Positions 1 to 11,200 of a DNA stretch of 64,000 bases are shown in pieces (the stretch's first letter is position 1; the number at the start of each line of letters is the position of its first letter). Both the position numbers and the translations under genes were made by a program. The notes beneath the pieces were generated by a model. It was not told the DNA's origin. It did no database searches and worked only from the letters and a program-made list of their open reading frames with translations. Source of the DNA: Tillandsia leiboldiana (taxonomy: Eukaryota; Streptophyta; Magnoliopsida; Poales; Bromeliaceae); the NCBI GenBank assembly GCA_029204045.2, contig CM055062.1, positions 9,481,705 to 9,545,704 on the forward strand. Direction: 5' to 3'.

Positions 1-338
1 CTGGGCTGAACTCGGCCGGGGCCCAGGCCGGCTCCAAAATTGAGCAAGGCGGCGACGCACCGGATTTGTCAACACGGCGCCCCAACCTGCGCTCTGGGCC
101 TTATAAAAAAAATTTCATTATAGGATTAATTTTTTGATGAAGGCTGAAGAAAACGTTCCTACTATATAACAAATACAGATACTTCAAAAAATATCATCAT
201 ATAAATTATCTATTATATTACACCAATTTATTATTATATGATAAATTGCGCTATCTTTTAAAATTCTTATACGTTTTATTTGAAATCAAAAAGCTTTAAA
301 GCGTAGAAATATATAACCCACTCACGTATGACATAAGT

Positions 339-343
<5 letters not shown>
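1..343. other. Unassigned sequence at window start
   Basis: The first 110 bases are GC-rich and the rest is AT-rich. No open frame, terminal repeat or RNA motif could be recognised. It may be the edge of an element that continues left of the window. Confidence 0.4.

Positions 344-425
<82 letters not shown>
344..425. repeat. (TA)n microsatellite
   Basis: This is an uninterrupted TA dinucleotide run of about 80 bases. A second run starts 100 bases further on, so the two probably belong to one expanded AT-rich locus. Confidence 0.95.
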
Positions 426-428
<3 letters not shown>

Positions 429-525
429 AACGACTTTTTATTTATTGACGATTTCAAATATTATGATAAATTATTTAGAGATGCTTTTTAGTATCGTGAA
501 TTATTGAAAAATATATTTTTAAAAG

Positions 526-851
<326 letters not shown>

Positions 852-1733
852 GCTTGGTTAGGCCAAAAAGTTGCGCTGACCGATCGGCCCTGGGGTTGAC
901 CCTCTAAGTGTGATGTGCCACGCGTCGAAAGGGATCAAGCGATCGGACCGAGGAGGGATCAATTCGACCGGATTCTTATCAATCAAACTCTTGAGAGTGT
1001 TCGGCCTAGTGGATCGAGCCGAACTGGAATTTGGAGACAGGAATTTGACACGGCCGAATAGCCGATTAATGAATTATATTGCTTTAAAGAGGGTTATAAG
1101 GAACCAATTACAGTTAAGTATACTTCTAGGAAGTGATGTAAATGCTGATATGAAAGCTATCAAGGAAAAAAGTAAATGTAGGTATGAAAGGTATTGAAAA
1201 GCAGGAGTAGTCACTGACTTACGAGGTTGCAGGACCACTTTTTTTTCGATAGTTCGGATATTTATACCCGTTTGAACCATGTGTATATATATAACCGCCA
1301 ATTTAAGTAATCGGCGTGATCTAAGGGGAATCATCGTAAATTCCTCAACTAATTCTTTTTGAGTCGATTCTCCTCAATAAGATAGGAGCTATTTTCTGTC
1401 CAAGTTCGTCCCCTAATCGTCGCGCCGAAGCGTGATCTTCGACGCTTTCCAATGGTGGGCGCAACTTGCCTTTCCGGAGTTCATTACGAGATTTACGCCC
1501 ATATCTCGTACCCTTTCCTTCCGGGATCTTTTCTTTTGCAGCCGGAAGTTGACTTTGGCCTCGCCTCTTTCGTCATTCGACTGAGGCGGTCTGATACTTG
1601 CCTTCGGCCGAGGTCGACCCTGGATGAGACGATGACCCTTTTTATTGGCCGCTTTTCCTATCGGCTAATGTCTTGAGCCGACGGTATACACCACGTGTCA
1701 TTTCCTCATATGGCCAAAATTCCGACCTCAACA
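852..1733 (-). mobile_element. Degraded solo LTR, same family as the LTR at 7699
   Basis: Read on the - strand, this begins TGTTGAGGTCGGAATTTTGG and parallels the LTR that starts at 7699: the same CACGTGTCA..GTATACCGTCGGC block, the same TATA region (+ strand 1256-1270) and the same end (GGCC..AACA-like, here decayed). No clear target duplication flanks it and its inner terminus has lost the canonical CA, so it is an old copy. The promoter-like box reads GGTATAAATATCC on the - strand. No coding sequence belongs to it. The call rests on by-eye alignment of two copies in this window. Confidence 0.7.
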
Positions 1734-2577
1734 AAACTAAATTAGTTTGTTTTCCTCCTATAAGAACAAATATGGTATTATCACAACAAAAAGTTAATTA
1801 AATGAAATATATAAAAAAAAGAAAGAAAGAAAATCTAATTAGAAAAAAATATAGTTCTAATAAAAATTATCTATCTCATCTTCAACAAAGCATCTAAAGG
1901 TGTTTATTTGCTCCATCTTTTTCTGCATTAGTGTTATAATTTTTTTAAATCAAAATTTAATTTTGTATTTAAATTATTTTTTAATTATGAGTATATTTTT
2001 TATTTTTTATTTTATTTTTTTTAACATTCGTGTTATAATTTAAGATTAACTATTAGTTTTTAAATTTCTTCATGCTTTTTTTCTTAATGTTGTAGGATTA
2101 TATAATAAAGTAATGCAAATTTGGTTGATATTTTGGATCGAATTTAAAGAGATAAACTTTTATGGGGTCATGTTAATAGAGTAAAAGGAGAAAAAAACTG
2201 TTAATTAAAATGTCACTTTTTAATATGATTTTTACAGGACATATTCAAAAAGTTAAAACTCACTTGTTAAAAATTCTTGGTCAAAACATTAGAGGATGTA
2301 TAAAAAAAAACTCCACGACATCTTAACAAATAAAAAAAAAAAAATGAAGAAACTGAATTTAGGGCAAAAGATGTAAAAATTAAAATCTATGCCGTTACCA
2401 CCATTTTCCAGTCAAGGAGAATCATTAAGTGGAGTAATATTATTTTATTAAATAGTTTCTCTACAAAGAAGAGGAAAGTCAAAAGAGACATGCATTTTTC
2501 TTTTTTTTGAGATTTTTTTTTTTCACTAAATCGACGCCTCATCTTTTTCATTCTTTCTCTCAACCTTCCCCTCCACT
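1734..2577. other. Unassigned AT-rich sequence
   Basis: Poly-A, poly-T and AT-rich sequence without a recognisable gene or terminal repeat. It could be Helitron or hAT interior, since a Helitron 3' end and a hAT gene follow on the far side of the next LTR, but nothing here proves that. Confidence 0.4.
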
Positions 2578-3703
2578 CCAATTGTCACGCCCCGGGATCA
2601 AAACTGCGACCCGGGTTCGCCAACAGATCCACCATCTGTACGGAAACTGCCGTACAGACGAAGCGTCTACCCTGCAAAAGATCTATAGCTAAACATGTAT
2701 CAGAGCTAGAAAAGAACTAATAGCTACAGAAAACCACTGAACATCTGATATAATTAAAATCTCAATACAAGTCTCTCTGCTATAAAAAGTACAAGCAATC
2801 CTCACCGATCTCTCAGAATGTCTAGTACAAAAGTGGAAACATAAAAATAAAACCGGGTACATCTACCTCAGACTCTCAATGCTGGTAAGGAACTAGTCGG
2901 CCACGTCCTCACCTCGATCTGCTATCCCTGCGCGAACCAAGCTGGAACAGCTGCCTCAAACCTGTCACCGTAGCGAGTGTGAGATCTACTGCAAAAGGCA
3001 GATCTCAGTGGGTACCGTCCCAATATCCACGGTATGCCCACTAAGTCTACTGGAGGCAAAACAGATAGGTATGCAAATAGATAGATAAAAGCTGGAAGCA
3101 GGAAAGGAACTACAGCTAGTATGTACCAACATCATGCTCAAGAAAACTCTACTATGATCCTGTTATGCACACACCCTCACTACTAATAATATGCCTCAAG
3201 TACCATGCTCAAAGGAAATCTCATCTATGAACATGCTATGCAATCACTCTCTCAATATCACCCAATCTCAATGACTGCCTCATAGGGTCCAGTCAAGCCT
3301 GCGCCAAACCTACTGCCACCTCATCCTCACTGGGACGGGACTTACGTAAGGCGTCCTACACGGACTATCACAAGCGAACTCTAGTGTATCAGCTAGTCGC
3401 ATACATTGCAGCCTCGTCAGGCTCGGTATCATCATCGCACCCGGGGCGTAGCTCGAGGGGAGCGACCCCACCGAACTCAAGTATCACATCTGTCTCACTG
3501 TCTGATAAGCGGCACATGCAGGCTATAATCCACGATCAAACAGATCGGTAACACGAGCTCAATAGCACATCTCAGTCGGAAAAGAATCTCGACTCACTCA
3601 GGAAATGCCCAAGTCCTCACATAATCTGTCGGAGAACTCTCTACGACTCAATCTGATAATGCACAACTCATGATCTAGGGTAAACCAATCGACTTCCATG
3701 AAG

Positions 3704-3905
3704 GGCCGAATATTCCGAAGGACTGGCACCTACAACCCAAATCAAACAAGAACAGGTTGCAGGCATAGCCGCCCGTAGCTTTCAACCCAACAATGGAATC
3801 AGTCCTCAATCTCGCACACAAGAGGCTCGGAAATTCCGAAAGACTAACGCCTACAACCCAAATCAAACAAGAACAGGCTGCAGGCGCAGCCGCCCGTAGC
3901 TTCCG
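3704..3905. repeat. Tandem duplication, 121 bp unit
   Basis: The block beginning CCTACAACCCAAATCAAAC at 3729 recurs at 3850 with few changes, giving a 121 bp period inside the LTR. The open frames over it are by-products of the duplication. Confidence 0.85.
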
Positions 3906-4865
3906 TCCCTAAAGTGAAACAAATGCCCAATCTCTCATGACACTAGAACTCATCTCACAAGGCTCTAAAAAAAATCCCCTCGGCCCCCCGGCACGAGGAC
4001 ACATGCATCCCGAACTGCCTGGACCATTCCTAATGCTCTCGATATTTTTAAACATTTTAAAATCAGGGTTTAACTTAAAACCGGTTAGAGAAATTTTATG
4101 AAGGTGCAGATACATTCCGAATCTCAAGAAAATATGTAGTCTAGTGTCAAAACATCTCTAGATCATGCTAAAAATATCAGGGGCTCAGGAAAGTATTTCT
4201 ACAATTTTCTAGGCAACTATCAGATTTATAAAACATAAAACAGATAAACTAAACATGATCAACATGCTTACAGAAGCTTTAGAGGGCATTCCATACATTT
4301 CGGAGAAATTCCAACCCACCTGGAACGCTTTCCGTAGGCATTGCTGAAGTCGGTGAAGCGCCGAACTTGCTCACTGTCGAAAACTGTCGGAAAAATGAAA
4401 ACCGCGCCGCACGCGCGCGAACCCTGTCGTGAATCCCGGAAAATTCCCCGGAAGCTCGAACAAATCCCTCGGGTCCTCTACAAAAATCCGGCGCGCCTCG
4501 GGCTCCCGGCTGTCAACCCACTGCGTGCGCGCGAGCATGCCTCGGCTCCGCGCAGAAAAATCCAAGCCTCAGCTCAATAGCACACACAGAGAGGAAACAC
4601 AACCAAAACCAGCTCAAAATCCTCAAATCCATCTAGGAAAAATCTTAATCCAATAGGAAAAAAATCAATTGTCACCTACCTCTCACGTGCGGCCGACGCG
4701 CGCGCGGCCCCGCTCAGCTCCAAGCCGCAAGACAACACAAGAACTCTCATGCTTTCTATTCCATCTTTCCCTCATCTTCTCTTTCTTTTTCCTTGCTTTT
4801 CTCCGATTCCTTTCTTTCTTTCTTTTCCTCTCTCTGTATCTAGGGGAGAAGGGAGGAGGAGGAGT

Positions 4866-4880
4866 CCATATATATAGAGA
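4866..4880 (-). promoter_or_regulatory. LTR core promoter (TATA box)
   Basis: The - strand reads CTCTATATATATGGAC, a strong TATA-like box, followed downstream by CT-rich leader-like sequence. Palindromes and the CG-rich block lie upstream in the - orientation, as expected of a U3 region. Confidence 0.55.
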
Positions 4881-4975
4881 AGAGAGGGTCCACAGGTGAA
4901 AAGGAAGGTTGGAGGGGTGAAATTACCAATTTGCCCAAGCTAAAAGTCACTAAAAAAAAACCTTCAACAAGCTGG

Positions 4976-5045
4976 GTACCGGTACTACATGGAGCGTACC
5001 GGTACCCAAGTCCATGTTCCGGAACCCCCTCCCAAGTTCCGGAAC
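4976..5045. repeat. Clustered 8-10 bp palindromes
   Basis: GTACCGGTAC occurs at 4976-4985 and 4996-5005, and TTCCGGAA-type palindromes at 5018-5025 and 5038-5045. They lie about 100-170 bases upstream of the TATA box of this LTR on the - strand and could be binding sites for a dimeric factor (inference). Confidence 0.7.
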
Positions 5046-5087
5046 ACCAACAAAAAAAAACAACAAAAAAAATCGCAAGACAGCCGC

Positions 5088-5292
5088 GCGGCGCCCATTT
5101 ACTGCGCGCGCTCGCTGCGCGCGGCCGCAAGCGCGCGCCACTTGCAGCGCGCGCCCGCATGCGCGCGCCGCATGCAGCGCGCGCCCTAATGCGCGCGGCC
5201 GCAAGCGCGCGCCGCCCGCAGCGGCGCCCAAGCGCGCCCGCGCAGCAACCTCACCGGCCGCGCGCGGCGCCTCTGCTCGCCCGCGCGGCATC
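5088..5292. repeat. CG-rich low-complexity block
   Basis: An almost pure GCGCGC/GGCCGC/GCATGCGCGC mixture with short imperfect repeats. It gives overlapping long frames on both strands rich in Ala and Arg, which reflect base composition and not genes. Confidence 0.85.
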
Positions 5293-5814
5293 CTCTGCTG
5301 GGCACTCTTCCACTCCTGGACAGCAAACACCACCAATTCAGCAACAAGAAAGATCCAAAATAACTCCATAAATCGAAACCAAGCTTTCTCTTTCTCTCAC
5401 TAAAAAACTGCATAGTACCTCCACGAGGCTCGACACGCGCGTGCTCCGTTCGGCTTCCGACGGTCGGTCCACACTACTAGCACACCATCACCTCACTCAA
5501 ACCCAACTTTTATTTCCCTCCAATTCCTCTTCTTTTTCTCCCTCTTCTTCCATCTTTTTTTCCTCTGTTTGAAGCTAATTCCTCTATTTTGAAACAGGGA
5601 AGAAGATGCCTACGTGGCATGGTGCTAATTAATTAGAGGAGCTTGGGTGTAGGGTGCATGGTGCATAAAGACAAGCAACCCAAAACACTTTGCAACACCA
5701 ACACCAACAACTACAATCCAACACCCACTCTCAACTTTCTCATTTTACTCTAATTCCCTCTTTCAGGATAATTAACCAAATTAATTTATTAATTAATTAA
5801 TCCATTTTAAGCCA

Positions 5815-6245
5815 CTCCAACTCACTTTTCGCCCTCGGGGCCCCCGCATCAGTCCGGAACCTCCCGAACTCCGCTGTAATATGGAAATACACCTGTCCAA
5901 AACTTTTTCTCCTCAAAGAGCTCCACTGTGGAGTCGGTGTGCTCAATCCAAAAACCGGTTCCATTAACCGCCGACTCTAACTCACTTTTCGCCTTCGGAG
6001 TCTCCGCACCGGTCCGAAACCTCCCGAACTTCACTGTAAACTGAAAATACACAAGTTCCAAACCTTTTCCAATTTTTTCTGCATACAACAGTGGAGTCGC
6101 GGCTCTAGCAACCCAGTCCCCAAACGGCGCACAAAGCTCGGAAAAACTCCGATTCAAGCTGGGGCTTCCGCATCGATCCGAATCAACCCGAAATCATCTG
6201 TAAACAAATATGGAACACGTGCTAGGAGATTTCTCCGCACCACGC
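5815..6245. repeat. Three degenerate direct repeats of about 170 bp in U3
   Basis: Blocks with the order CCGCATC..TCCGGAACC..CCCGAAC..CTGTAA..TGGAAATACAC..(G)TGGAGTCGGTG begin near 5845, 6003 and 6168. They are clearly related but strongly diverged. They occupy the outer part of the U3 of the solo LTR, where enhancer-like repeats are usual. Confidence 0.7.
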
Positions 6246-6295
6246 CATCTTGCTAGGTCGGTGCGCTATCCAAAATCCCGGTATTCTACACCAAC

Positions 6296-6996
6296 TCTCT
6301 TACTTCTTAAAGTGTCTCTTTCTCTCCCACAACCCCCTCCCACACGACATTTAATTCTATTTTTTGTGAAACGCTTCCTCTCCCTATTTCTTTTACTTTC
6401 TCCTATCTATCGAACCGACATCATGCGTATCTTTCTCTACTCCTCACCCAACATACGCAGATGCTACATTGCTCACCTTCGGTTCGACGCCGACTCCTTA
6501 GGCTTTCGCTCCCCCTATAAGTAGACTCTTTTCGACATTAGCCGCAATATCTAGAGCCCCTCCTTTGATTGTTTCCACCCTCTTCTCAACGATCCCGACT
6601 CCAATCCCACCAATTCTAACAACAACAATTCTGATAGCGATCACAATCCACTACGTTCGTGCTCGCGACTCTTAGATTTGGTATAGATTTTGATTTAATT
6701 TAATTTGATTTTGATTAATTTTAGAGAAAAAAAATAGCATATTTTAAAGATCTTTTAGATTTTTTTTTTTGGATTTTATGTGATTATAGGATTAGTGCGA
6801 CGGAAAAAGATGATGACGATTATTATTTTTTTCTTCTCATCAGTTTGCAAATCGGTTACATCTTTATATCCTTATATTATTAATTTTTAATATATATTTT
6901 TTATATTATTAACCAATCAAATATAATTATTTTTTACTATTTATTCTTTATATTTTTATTTACTTATTTAATTCATAATTTTTTAATATAAGTTCT
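6296..6996. other. Unassigned sequence, possibly Helitron interior
   Basis: Pyrimidine-rich then AT-rich sequence with no coding signal. It ends in a Helitron-type 3' terminus at 7026, so at least the right part probably belongs to a Helitron whose 5' TC end I could not place. Confidence 0.4.
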
Positions 6997-7026
6997 ACCC
7001 GCTACATCTCGCGGGTTCTACACTAG
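6997..7026 (+). mobile_element. Helitron 3' terminus
   Basis: A stem ACCCGC (6997-7002) / GCGGGT (7011-7016) with an 8-base loop is followed by a short spacer and the terminal CTAG at 7023-7026, then a host T. This is the layout of plant Helitron 3' ends (subterminal hairpin, CTRR, insertion between A and T). The next base begins recognisable hAT transposase sequence, so the Helitron inserted into a hAT gene. The 5' end was not found. Confidence 0.7.
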
Positions 7027-7027
7027 T

Positions 7028-7357
7028 GAACAATTATATAGTGAAATAGCTAGAATATTTTACATAGGTAGCTTGTCATGTAATCTAGCTAGAAATCTTC
7101 ACTATGTTAGTTTCTACACATATGCGACCAATCATACAATTAGTGACAATATTCCTTCTAGTGTTAATATGTTAATAACTACTTTACTTAAAAAGAAAAG
7201 GAAAGAGCAAATATAGAAAATTTATTAGAATGATTAAGAAACATGGAGTGAAAAAGGTATAAATATTATTTGTGATTGCTGGAGCGATCGTCAAAGAAGA
7301 CTATTAATTAATTTCATAGTCGTGACGAAAGATGGTCTTATGTTCTTAAAGACAATT
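7028..7357 (+). pseudogene. hAT transposase fragment (DUF659 region), part 1
   Basis: The + strand translates, with one in-frame break and stops, to a plant hAT/DUF659-type protein. Readable pieces include EQLYSEIARIFYIG, CDCWSDRQRRLLINF and VVTKDGLMFLKTI. The N-terminal zinc finger is missing because a Helitron terminus lies immediately upstream. The reading continues without loss at 30541 after the LTR inserted at 7358, through the duplicated CAATT. DUF659 is part of the RNase H-like catalytic region of domesticated and active plant hAT transposases. Stops and frameshifts show that the copy is dead. Confidence 0.8.
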
Positions 7358-8277
7358 TGTCACGCCCCGGGTGTAAACCAGAATCCGAGCTCGCCAACAA
7401 ATCCGCCGTATACGCAGAATTTTTCACGTATATGAAGCGATACAACCTACTCAAGTAGAAAGATAGATAGATATACAAGAGCATCATAGAGTAGAACTAA
7501 ATAAACCAACACAGACTGAATTGTATACATAAATAAAACTCCAAATATCAATATACAAATGTCATCTCTCAGGAATAAATAAAATACATCCAGCTGGCTT
7601 AAGCCAGACCCAAATATACATCAGTATGCTCAACTAAACTATAAACAAAAATAGAACAACATTGGGTCCACCGCTAGCTCACAAGTGTGGTAAGAGATTG
7701 TTGAGACCGAAATTTTTGCCTCTTTAGAGAGCGACACGTGGTGGATACCGTCGGCCGATAGACATCAGCCGACATGAGATTGAGACAGAAGAAGGAGACC
7801 CGCATCTTGATTGAGACCGGTCTTTGTCGGGTAAGAATATAGCACGCGACAAATATCACCGGCTGAAAGCATCAGACGACAAAAAGAGCTGCCGACAAAA
7901 AGATCGTCACTTTAATCCAAGGTCAACTTCGACCAAAAAATGACATCAAACCGCCCAGTCAAGCGACAAGGGAGGCGAAAGTCGAAGATGGCTTTTCGAC
8001 TGCTCGAGCCGAGAAGGGAAAGATCTTGGAAGGAAGGAATGCGAGATTTGGGCGCGAATCCCGCAATTGACCCGAAACGGTAAGCTGCGCCTAGTACTGG
8101 AAAGCACCGAGGATCATGCTCTGGCGCGATGACAGGGGGATGAATCTAGACGAAGAAGCGACTACTATCCTAATTGAAAGGCATTCGGCTCAAAAGGAAG
8201 TGGTTGCTGAATATCCGATAACTTCCCCAATTAATGTCGATAATTCAAATCGTCGCCCAATAACTTGGTTCGAAATG

Positions 8278-8288
8278 TGTATAAATAC
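8278..8288 (+). promoter_or_regulatory. TATA box of the 7699 LTR
   Basis: TGTATAAATAC sits about 580 bases into the LTR, and the counterpart LTR (- strand copy near 1256-1270) keeps the same element in the same context. Conservation between two diverged copies supports a core promoter. Confidence 0.6.
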
Positions 8289-11200
8289 CCGAACCATCGA
8301 AGGAAAAGGGGTCCGGCAATCTTGTAAGCCCGGTACCACCCCAGCTTCTTCATATCTAACAGTAGGTTAACTTAACTATTCATACCTGCATTTACTGCTT
8401 TACTGCTTTCCTTTACTGCTTTCCTAGGAGTAGGCTTACTTGTAATCTCTCTATCTCTATGTCACGCCCCGAGATTCAAAAGAGGGTCTAAATTTTTTTT
8501 TTTTAATAAATCAGAGTTTAAAAACTTGACTTCTCCAAGGCGTGAACAGACCGCCACACATATAGAAAAGTCTCTGTACATCAAACAGAGCCTTCCCTAT
8601 ATGTGCTCGGCTAACAGATACAGTCAATCAGAGTAGATACGAGATAGCTAAACTAAATAAGTTCTACTCTATTACAACCACAAGGTTCATAAGTTCAATA
8701 CATCCAGTTCTCAAAATGGAAATAACAGTATAATGTTTTGCTAAATCAAAAGGGGTACTTCCTACCAGGGACAAGCAAACACGCGTCCTCACACAGAACG
8801 TCCAAAGGTCCCCGCACCCGAAGGACCTGCAAAACAGTCACCCGAGGGTGTGAGACACACCGGAGTGTATCCCAGTGGGCACGACGGGCCGGGAAATAGC
8901 AAGCCGTACCTACTGGATACAATAATAAGCGGACAACAAAAGTAGGATATACTGAAACTGAGAGGTATAGTTCAAATGTATAACCTAAGCAGAGTACCAT
9001 TAATCATGGATTAATTAACAGAGCAGTGTAATCATATATAAAGCTGATCATGCTATAACTGATAATCTGACAGGTAGGAATGAATATGTTATAGCTGACA
9101 AACAGGAAATAGTCATACTATCCCTGATAATCTGGCAAGCAGAGAATGATCATACTATTCATGACAAATCTATAACAGATATAAAAATGCAGGTATATAA
9201 TCTAAGAAGATCGAACATAGATCAATAGAACAGGGTATGCATATATAACACAATCATACTATGCATGGCACTTCTATAACAGATATGAAAATGCAGGTAA
9301 TCAAACAAGCAGGAATATCAAGAAGGTGCATCAAAGGTAGTACCACGAATATACCCAATCAATGCCACTTTTGGCCACAAGGGCCTCAGGCTAAACTGCC
9401 ATGGACCTCAGGCAACAACCACTTTTGGTCTTTGGGGCCTCAGGCAACAACCACTTTTGGACACCCAGCAGCTATCATAACCTCAAAGGCTCACGGGTCG
9501 ATCAGACCTCTCTACCGGTAAAGAACACCGTGACGGTGGCCAAACCGTCGGTGTGCGCGACTGAAAGCTGGCTCGACATGGCGATCATAATGCTGATGCT
9601 CAAACCATGGTCCACTGACCACATAGACGGCAAGAAGCCGAGGAAAATCGCCACCGGGATACAAGTATAACATGCCACATGCTGAAGTAGTATCTCCTAT
9701 TCTAAATATGCAATGAAGAATAGAGACAGGTATAGAACTATGCTAATGACCAATCAAGCATGGCATGTGTCCAGGAAATGCATATCAACTGCTGAAGAAA
9801 TCATGATATAACTCAACATGATAAACAAGCAACTGCTGGAATATAAGGGCATGATAAAAGCTCATCTGTGGGATCATGGCTATGCAGATGTAAGGATTTT
9901 GTGCTGATATGCAAGTAAGTAGTAAGAGCAGGTACAACTCAGTAGCAATCATAATGCTGAATCTCAATCCACGGTCAATAGACCGGACAGTCGGCGAGAA
10001 GCCGAGGAAATCCCCATCGGGATATCGATAATGATGCAAATCACGCCAAGTACTGAGACTAGAACTCCTATTCTAAACATGCAGTGAAGAATAGAGTATA
10101 ACGAAAGGCTCATATGTATAATCAGGCAATATAGCTGAAATGACTGAATGCTGGAATGAAAGCATATAGTAAGGCTAAAGCATAGGTTCAGGGCTACACC
10201 AAGAACAGGGGTCCGACCTACCACGGCACCCAATAGGGCCGACCTGATAAAACGCGGACCGAAGATAACCCACCTGTATATAGGAGGAACAACGACTCCA
10301 CCAGAAGGTAGACGGTCGCAATAGCCACAAGACGAATCACGGGCTGACTCCTGATGACTGAGGCCTACAATAATACCGGATGACAACTCAGGATCTACCA
10401 AATCCTCAAGGCACAACTAACGCGAATCGACCATTTTGTCGATTAACGCAATATTAAACATATTTAGCTTTTCAAGGACCCCGGGAAACCCACCGAAAGG
10501 TCAACCATGTTTTAGAGCATTCATCTAACTTGTCCATATTGTTACAATTACAGCAAGCCCCTCAGGTTTATTCCTAATGTGTTATATCTACTATATAAAC
10601 CCCGTTTTGGCTCGTTCTCTTTAACGGAGAATCATTTTTACGAGCTGTCACCTCCAGTAGGTGAAAATCGACTTGCTGAACGCCGTGCTCACCCATTTGC
10701 AGCAGCACGGAACCCGAGGAAAACTTCGGGCCATAAATTACTTCTCTAACCTAGCCGAAACGCATTTTCGTTTCTTCGGCTCACCAAAACCCAGAATAAA
10801 CGCGAGCATCGCGTCCAGTGACCCCAAATTAGCTAGGAGTACACTGTTGCAATATTTCAAACAGACCCTAACACTGGTTTTAAACAATTATTGTATTAAG
10901 GCTTGGTTTCGATGCAACTTTAAATCTACACCTTTTCAGATGAAACCCCAAGAATCAAAAAGACTCTGGATAGTATCAGGACCACAGGGCTTGCCCTAGT
11001 TGCAGCCCAGGTCTGCTGGTTCCACCCGAACCACAACCTTGCTCTCACACAAGTTCACAATGCACCAAACCTTTGTCCACACAGATCAAGCTTGATCTGA
11101 AGTGAGCATTAAGCTCAGGGGACATTCTGAGTAACTTTAATATACAACTCGAGAGCTAATTCCCATTCTTTCTTCTCTGAGGCATTTTTACAAACACTTG

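Larger units (their letters stand above)
2583..6290 (-). mobile_element. Solo LTR, Tekay-like ends, 3.7 kb
   Basis: The + strand starts TGTCACGCCCCGGG and ends CCCGGTATTCTACA, so the LTR reads TGTAGAATACC...GGCGTGACA on the - strand. The 5 bp flanks are CCAAT (2578-2582) and CCAAC (6291-6295), a target duplication with one mismatch. No internal domain or second LTR is present, so it is a solo LTR left by recombination. It has a TATA box near 4868-4880, palindromes at 4976-5045, a GC-rich block at 5090-5290 and tandem duplications in both halves. The terminal words match the Del/Tekay-type LTRs elsewhere in this window, but the body is a different family. Confidence 0.85.

Noticed and set aside
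4840..5413. Ala/Arg-rich frames on both strands
   Set aside because: They cover the CG-rich low-complexity block of a solo LTR and are mutually overlapping, with no start context or family motif.
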